NCBI GenBank assembly: GCA_010024215.1
Contig: RGHK01000027.1
Span: 1 to 9,499, forward strand
DNA from: Pseudomonadota bacterium
GTDB lineage: Bacteria; Pseudomonadota; Gammaproteobacteria; Magnimaribacterales; D2472
Length of the DNA stretch: 9,499 nucleotides
Direction of reading: 5' to 3'
Shown: in pieces, positions 7,159 through 9,499 of the stretch
How the letters are laid out: each line of letters begins with the position of its first letter
How positions within the stretch are numbered: the first letter of the stretch is position 1
Program-made: the position numbers and the translations under genes
The notes under the pieces: model-generated
Database searches by the model: none
What the model was told of the DNA's origin: nothing
What the model saw: the letters and a program-made list of their open reading frames with translations, nothing else

Positions 7159-8457
7159 ATGAGAATACATATCTTAGGTATATGCGGAACATTCATGGGT
7201 GGTCTTGCACAAATTCTCAAGGAGTCTGGACATGAGGTTTCTGGTGCTGATATACAATTTTATCCGCCAATGTCAGAGCACCTAGAAAATTTAGAAATTT
7301 CAATGGTTAAGGGTTACTCTTTAGAAAATCTTCCAAAAGCAGAGCTATATGTGATTGGCAATGCATTATCAAGAGGCAATGAATGTGTGGAATATATACT
7401 TGATAATAAGCTGCCTTTTAAATCTGGACCTGAAATGCTTGGAGAAATCTTAAAAACAAAAAAGGTTTATGCTGTTTCAGGAACTCATGGCAAAACAACT
7501 ACATCCTATATGTTAGCTCATATATTTTTAGATCAGGGTATTGATATAGGCTATCTTGTTGGCGGCGTATCTAATGAGATAAATGGCTCAGCATCATTAG
7601 GGTCTCATAAAATTTTTGTTATAGAGGCTGATGAGTATGATTCTGCTTTTTTTGATAAAAGATCAAAATTTATTCACTATGCTCCGAATACTCTTGTGAT
7701 AAATAATATTGAGTTTGATCATGCCGATATTTTTGGAAGCATTGATGATATTAAAAAACAATTTCATCACCTTATAAGGACAATACCTTCCTCCGGAAAT
7801 ATTGTTTATTTTTCTGATGATCAAAATATTGCAGATGTAATATATATGGGTTGTTGGAGCAACCAGATTAAGATTAATGATAATGAAATTCATCTAAACT
7901 ATAACAAAAAAGAATTTTCGATTTCTAATGAGACTTTCTCTCTTGAGTCTCTTCCCTTAATTGGGGAGCACAATTTTAAAAACTATATTTGTGCAATTCT
8001 TGCAGCCAAAACAGGAGGGATAAATGTAAAAGACTCTATAGAATCATTGAGAAAATTTAGTGGTGTAAAAAGAAGATTAGAGTTTAAAGGTGAACATGAC
8101 GGAATAAAAATTTATGATGACTTTGCCCATCATCCAACTGCAATAAAATATACATCTGATGCTGTAAGAAAAAATTTTCAATCTAAGAAAATTCTAGGAA
8201 TTGTCGAATTAGGATCGAATACAATGTCCGCAGGATATCACGGTGATTCAATCAATGAATCAGTCAAGGCGTTTGATGATGTTGTTTGGCTGGATCAAAA
8301 GAAAGTTATTGATGATGCTAACTCTTACGATACCTTGGATAAATGTCTTAATGGTATTAAAACTATAATTAGAAACTATGATGTAGTGATATTAATGACA
8401 AACAAAGATAGTCAAAGTATTTCCCAGCCTATAATTAATTTTTTAAATGAAAAATAA
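7159..8457 (+). CDS. mpl: UDP-N-acetylmuramate:L-alanyl-gamma-D-glutamyl-meso-diaminopimelate ligase (murein tripeptide ligase)
   Basis: Mpl joins recycled L-Ala-gamma-D-Glu-meso-DAP to UDP-MurNAc with ATP in the cytoplasm and returns wall material to peptidoglycan synthesis. The 432-residue product (E. coli 457) starts with the family N-terminus MRIHILGICGTFMGG, a Rossmann-like UDP-binding domain. The ATP loop GTHGKTTT is at 108-115. The central domain has EADEYDSAFFDKRSKF (156-171), NNIEFDHADIF (182-192) and GEHN (269-272). The C-terminal domain opens with KRRLEFKGE and YDDFAHHPTA (319-328). Two later signatures differ from E. coli Mpl: ELGSNTM (350-356) for EPRSNTM, and MTNKDSQS (413-420) for MSNGGFGG. 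The chain is also about 25 residues short. The family call is secure; activity and tripeptide specificity are slightly less so. Its last 11 bp overlap the next gene, so the two are probably cotranscribed and translationally coupled. Confidence 0.95.
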   Translation: MRIHILGICGTFMGGLAQILKESGHEVSGADIQFYPPMSEHLENLEISMVKGYSLENLPKAELYVIGNALSRGNECVEYILDNKLPFKSGPEMLGEILKTKKVYAVSGTHGKTTTSYMLAHIFLDQGIDIGYLVGGVSNEINGSASLGSHKIFVIEADEYDSAFFDKRSKFIHYAPNTLVINNIEFDHADIFGSIDDIKKQFHHLIRTIPSSGNIVYFSDDQNIADVIYMGCWSNQIKINDNEIHLNYNKKEFSISNETFSLESLPLIGEHNFKNYICAILAAKTGGINVKDSIESLRKFSGVKRRLEFKGEHDGIKIYDDFAHHPTAIKYTSDAVRKNFQSKKILGIVELGSNTMSAGYHGDSINESVKAFDDVVWLDQKKVIDDANSYDTLDKCLNGIKTIIRNYDVVILMTNKDSQSISQPIINFLNEK

Positions 8458-9028
8458 CTTACCAGTATTTCCTCTTGGCTTAGTTGCTTTACCTGGAACA
8501 ATCCAGTCACTGCAGATATTTGAACCAAGATATATAAATATGATTAAAAATTGCATGTCTAATGATCATGGTTTTGTTATTGTTCTTCAGAAAAAAGATG
8601 AATTAAACTTTGAAATCCATAAAAAAGGTACTTATGTTGAGATTATTGATTTCAATAATTTACCAAATGGTCTCCTTGGCATTACAGTCAGGGCTGAGAA
8701 TAAAGTTTCTATAAATAATTTATGTCAACTCGAGGATGGTTTAAATATTGCGGATATAAAACCGGAAATTGATCCAGAGGTAGATAATCAGGCTTTGATA
8801 GCAGAGTATCCAGAAATAATAAATATACTGTCACAAATAATAAAACATCCTAAGGTTACAGAGCTTCCAATAAAAGTAGATTTTAATTCTGCAGACTCAA
8901 TCGCATATCATTTAGCTGGTTTAATACCTCTCACAACCAATCAAAGACAAAATCTTCTTGAGGCATTTGATGCAGCTCAGAGATTAGCTATCCTTTCAAA
9001 ATACATAGAAAAAATATCTACTATTTAA
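8447..9028 (+). CDS. stand-alone LON substrate-binding domain protein
   Basis: The 193-residue product corresponds to the N-terminal substrate-recognition domain of Lon protease (Pfam LON_substr_bdg family) without the AAA+ ATPase and protease parts. The hallmark segment lies at 6-29: PVFPLGLVALPG followed by LQIFEPRY, where most members have LHIFEPRY. A beta-rich middle (about 40-105) and a helical C-terminal bundle (about 115-190) follow, as in Lon N-domains. No signal peptide or membrane helix is seen, so it should be cytoplasmic. Stand-alone members are common in proteobacteria, but their role is not settled; binding unfolded or specific proteins is inferred from Lon. The ATG lies inside the end of mpl (11 bp overlap) and has no Shine-Dalgarno sequence, which suggests coupling to mpl. 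Its stop shares the bases TTAA with the stop of the convergent gene. Confidence 0.9.
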   Translation: MKNNLPVFPLGLVALPGTIQSLQIFEPRYINMIKNCMSNDHGFVIVLQKKDELNFEIHKKGTYVEIIDFNNLPNGLLGITVRAENKVSINNLCQLEDGLNIADIKPEIDPEVDNQALIAEYPEIINILSQIIKHPKVTELPIKVDFNSADSIAYHLAGLIPLTTNQRQNLLEAFDAAQRLAILSKYIEKISTI

Positions 9029-9453
9029 TTAACTTTTAGTATTGGTTTATTAGACTTTCTTCTCAACCAATTAATAGATTTAAGAATTGTTGGAATAGCT
9101 ATTAGTTTTCTTTCAATTTCAAACTTGCCCGGATAATTACTGAGCATCAGACCGATAATAATTGTAAACAAACCTTGGCCAGGAAGAACGAGCATTAAAA
9201 TTCCTCCTAGGATTAAAGAATATCCAATTATATTTTTGATTATTGCTAGCGCATACCAAAAAATGGGATTATTGCTTTTTAGTTTTGAAACTTTTTTATT
9301 AGTAAAATAATCTTCAGGAATTAGTCCGACCAACCATTTAATACTTAATATGCTAAATAAAAAAATAAATAACGAAATAGAGCCAAACCAAAATATTAAA
9401 TTTTTATAAGCATTAAAGAGTTCAACCAATGAATTATATGTAAACAATTCCAA
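9025..9453 (-). CDS. small membrane protein, PGPGW-like
   Basis: This gene encodes a 142-residue inner-membrane protein of unknown function. A hydrophobic helix lies at about 19-43. A short loop with IPEDYF (45-50) follows, then a second hydrophobic stretch at about 66-90 that runs into LVLPGQG (88-94), and a third at about 95-106. The basic tail, with YPGKFEIERKL (107-117) and INWLRRKSNKP (127-137), probably faces the cytoplasm. The LPGQG turn between two helices resembles the PGPGW family of putative transmembrane proteins, so I assign it there with moderate confidence. The start is TTG at 9453: an in-frame stop at 9457-9459 excludes a longer protein, no ATG occurs until far inside, and a G-rich ribosome binding site lies 8 nt upstream. 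A second TTG at 9447 is a weaker choice. The 3' end overlaps the LON-domain gene by 4 bp. Confidence 0.78.
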   Translation of the reverse strand: MELFTYNSLVELFNAYKNLIFWFGSISLFIFLFSILSIKWLVGLIPEDYFTNKKVSKLKSNNPIFWYALAIIKNIIGYSLILGGILMLVLPGQGLFTIIIGLMLSNYPGKFEIERKLIAIPTILKSINWLRRKSNKPILKVN

Positions 9454-9461
9454 AAATTAAT

Positions 9462-9469
9462 CCCCCCTT
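9462..9469 (-). promoter_or_regulatory. G-rich ribosome binding site of the PGPGW-like gene
   Basis: The minus strand reads AAGGGGGG, which pairs with the anti-Shine-Dalgarno sequence if one G-U pair is allowed. It ends 8 nt before the TTG at 9453. The six-G run stands out in this AT-rich DNA and decides the choice of the TTG start. Confidence 0.55.
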
Positions 9470-9486
9470 TTTGTTTATTATGATTT

Positions 9487-9492
9487 AGTATA
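9487..9492 (-). promoter_or_regulatory. candidate -10 box of the PGPGW-like gene
   Basis: The minus strand reads TATACT, one mismatch from TATAAT. Transcription would start near 9480 and leave a leader of about 27 nt that includes the G-rich ribosome binding site. The -35 region would lie beyond the window, so it cannot be judged. A weaker CATAAT at 9478-9483 is an alternative. Confidence 0.35.
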
Positions 9493-9499
9493 CATTTGA

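Noticed and set aside
7663..7893. Minus-strand open frame inside mpl
   Set aside because: It is antisense to the well-conserved central ligase domain, and its isoleucine- and asparagine-rich sequence is typical of AT-rich reverse strands.

Overview
The window looks like chromosomal core DNA from a free-living, AT-rich gammaproteobacterium (roughly one third G+C by eye). ParE, ParC and Mpl resemble their Escherichia coli counterparts closely along their length, and ParE and ParC match them almost to the residue in size (631 and 752 aa). Low G+C, very small or negative gene spacing and no mobile DNA suggest a streamlined genome. A pelagic lineage such as SAR86 is my best guess, made by inference and not from a marker gene.

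Layout, left to right: parE and parC (+) form a tight topoisomerase IV pair. A class III aminotransferase of the ArgD type (-) overlaps the end of parC by 23 bp. A two-helix DUF2244 membrane protein (+) starts only 15 bp from the aminotransferase start codon. A pyrophosphate-type phosphofructokinase (-) ends 6 bp from the DUF2244 stop. After a 54 bp divergent gap come mpl and a stand-alone LON substrate-binding-domain protein (+), which overlap by 11 bp. A small PGPGW-like membrane protein (-) ends the window and shares its TTAA stop bases with the LON gene. No stretch longer than 54 bp lacks a gene. I see no RNA gene, repeat array, insertion sequence or CRISPR.

The genes do not form one pathway. 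ParE and ParC are the two subunits of topoisomerase IV, which separates daughter chromosomes. The aminotransferase probably serves arginine (or lysine/DAP) synthesis. The phosphofructokinase carries both residues that mark PPi use, so glycolysis is probably PPi-linked and reversible at this step. Mpl recycles the murein tripeptide. The last three small genes have no firm function.

I found no new defence, mobile or biosynthetic system. The most interesting signals are regulatory and structural. The two divergent junctions carry overlapping -10-like boxes placed so that some genes may be read from leaderless mRNAs. The ArgD-like and Mpl proteins each have unusual substitutions in otherwise well-kept family motifs.
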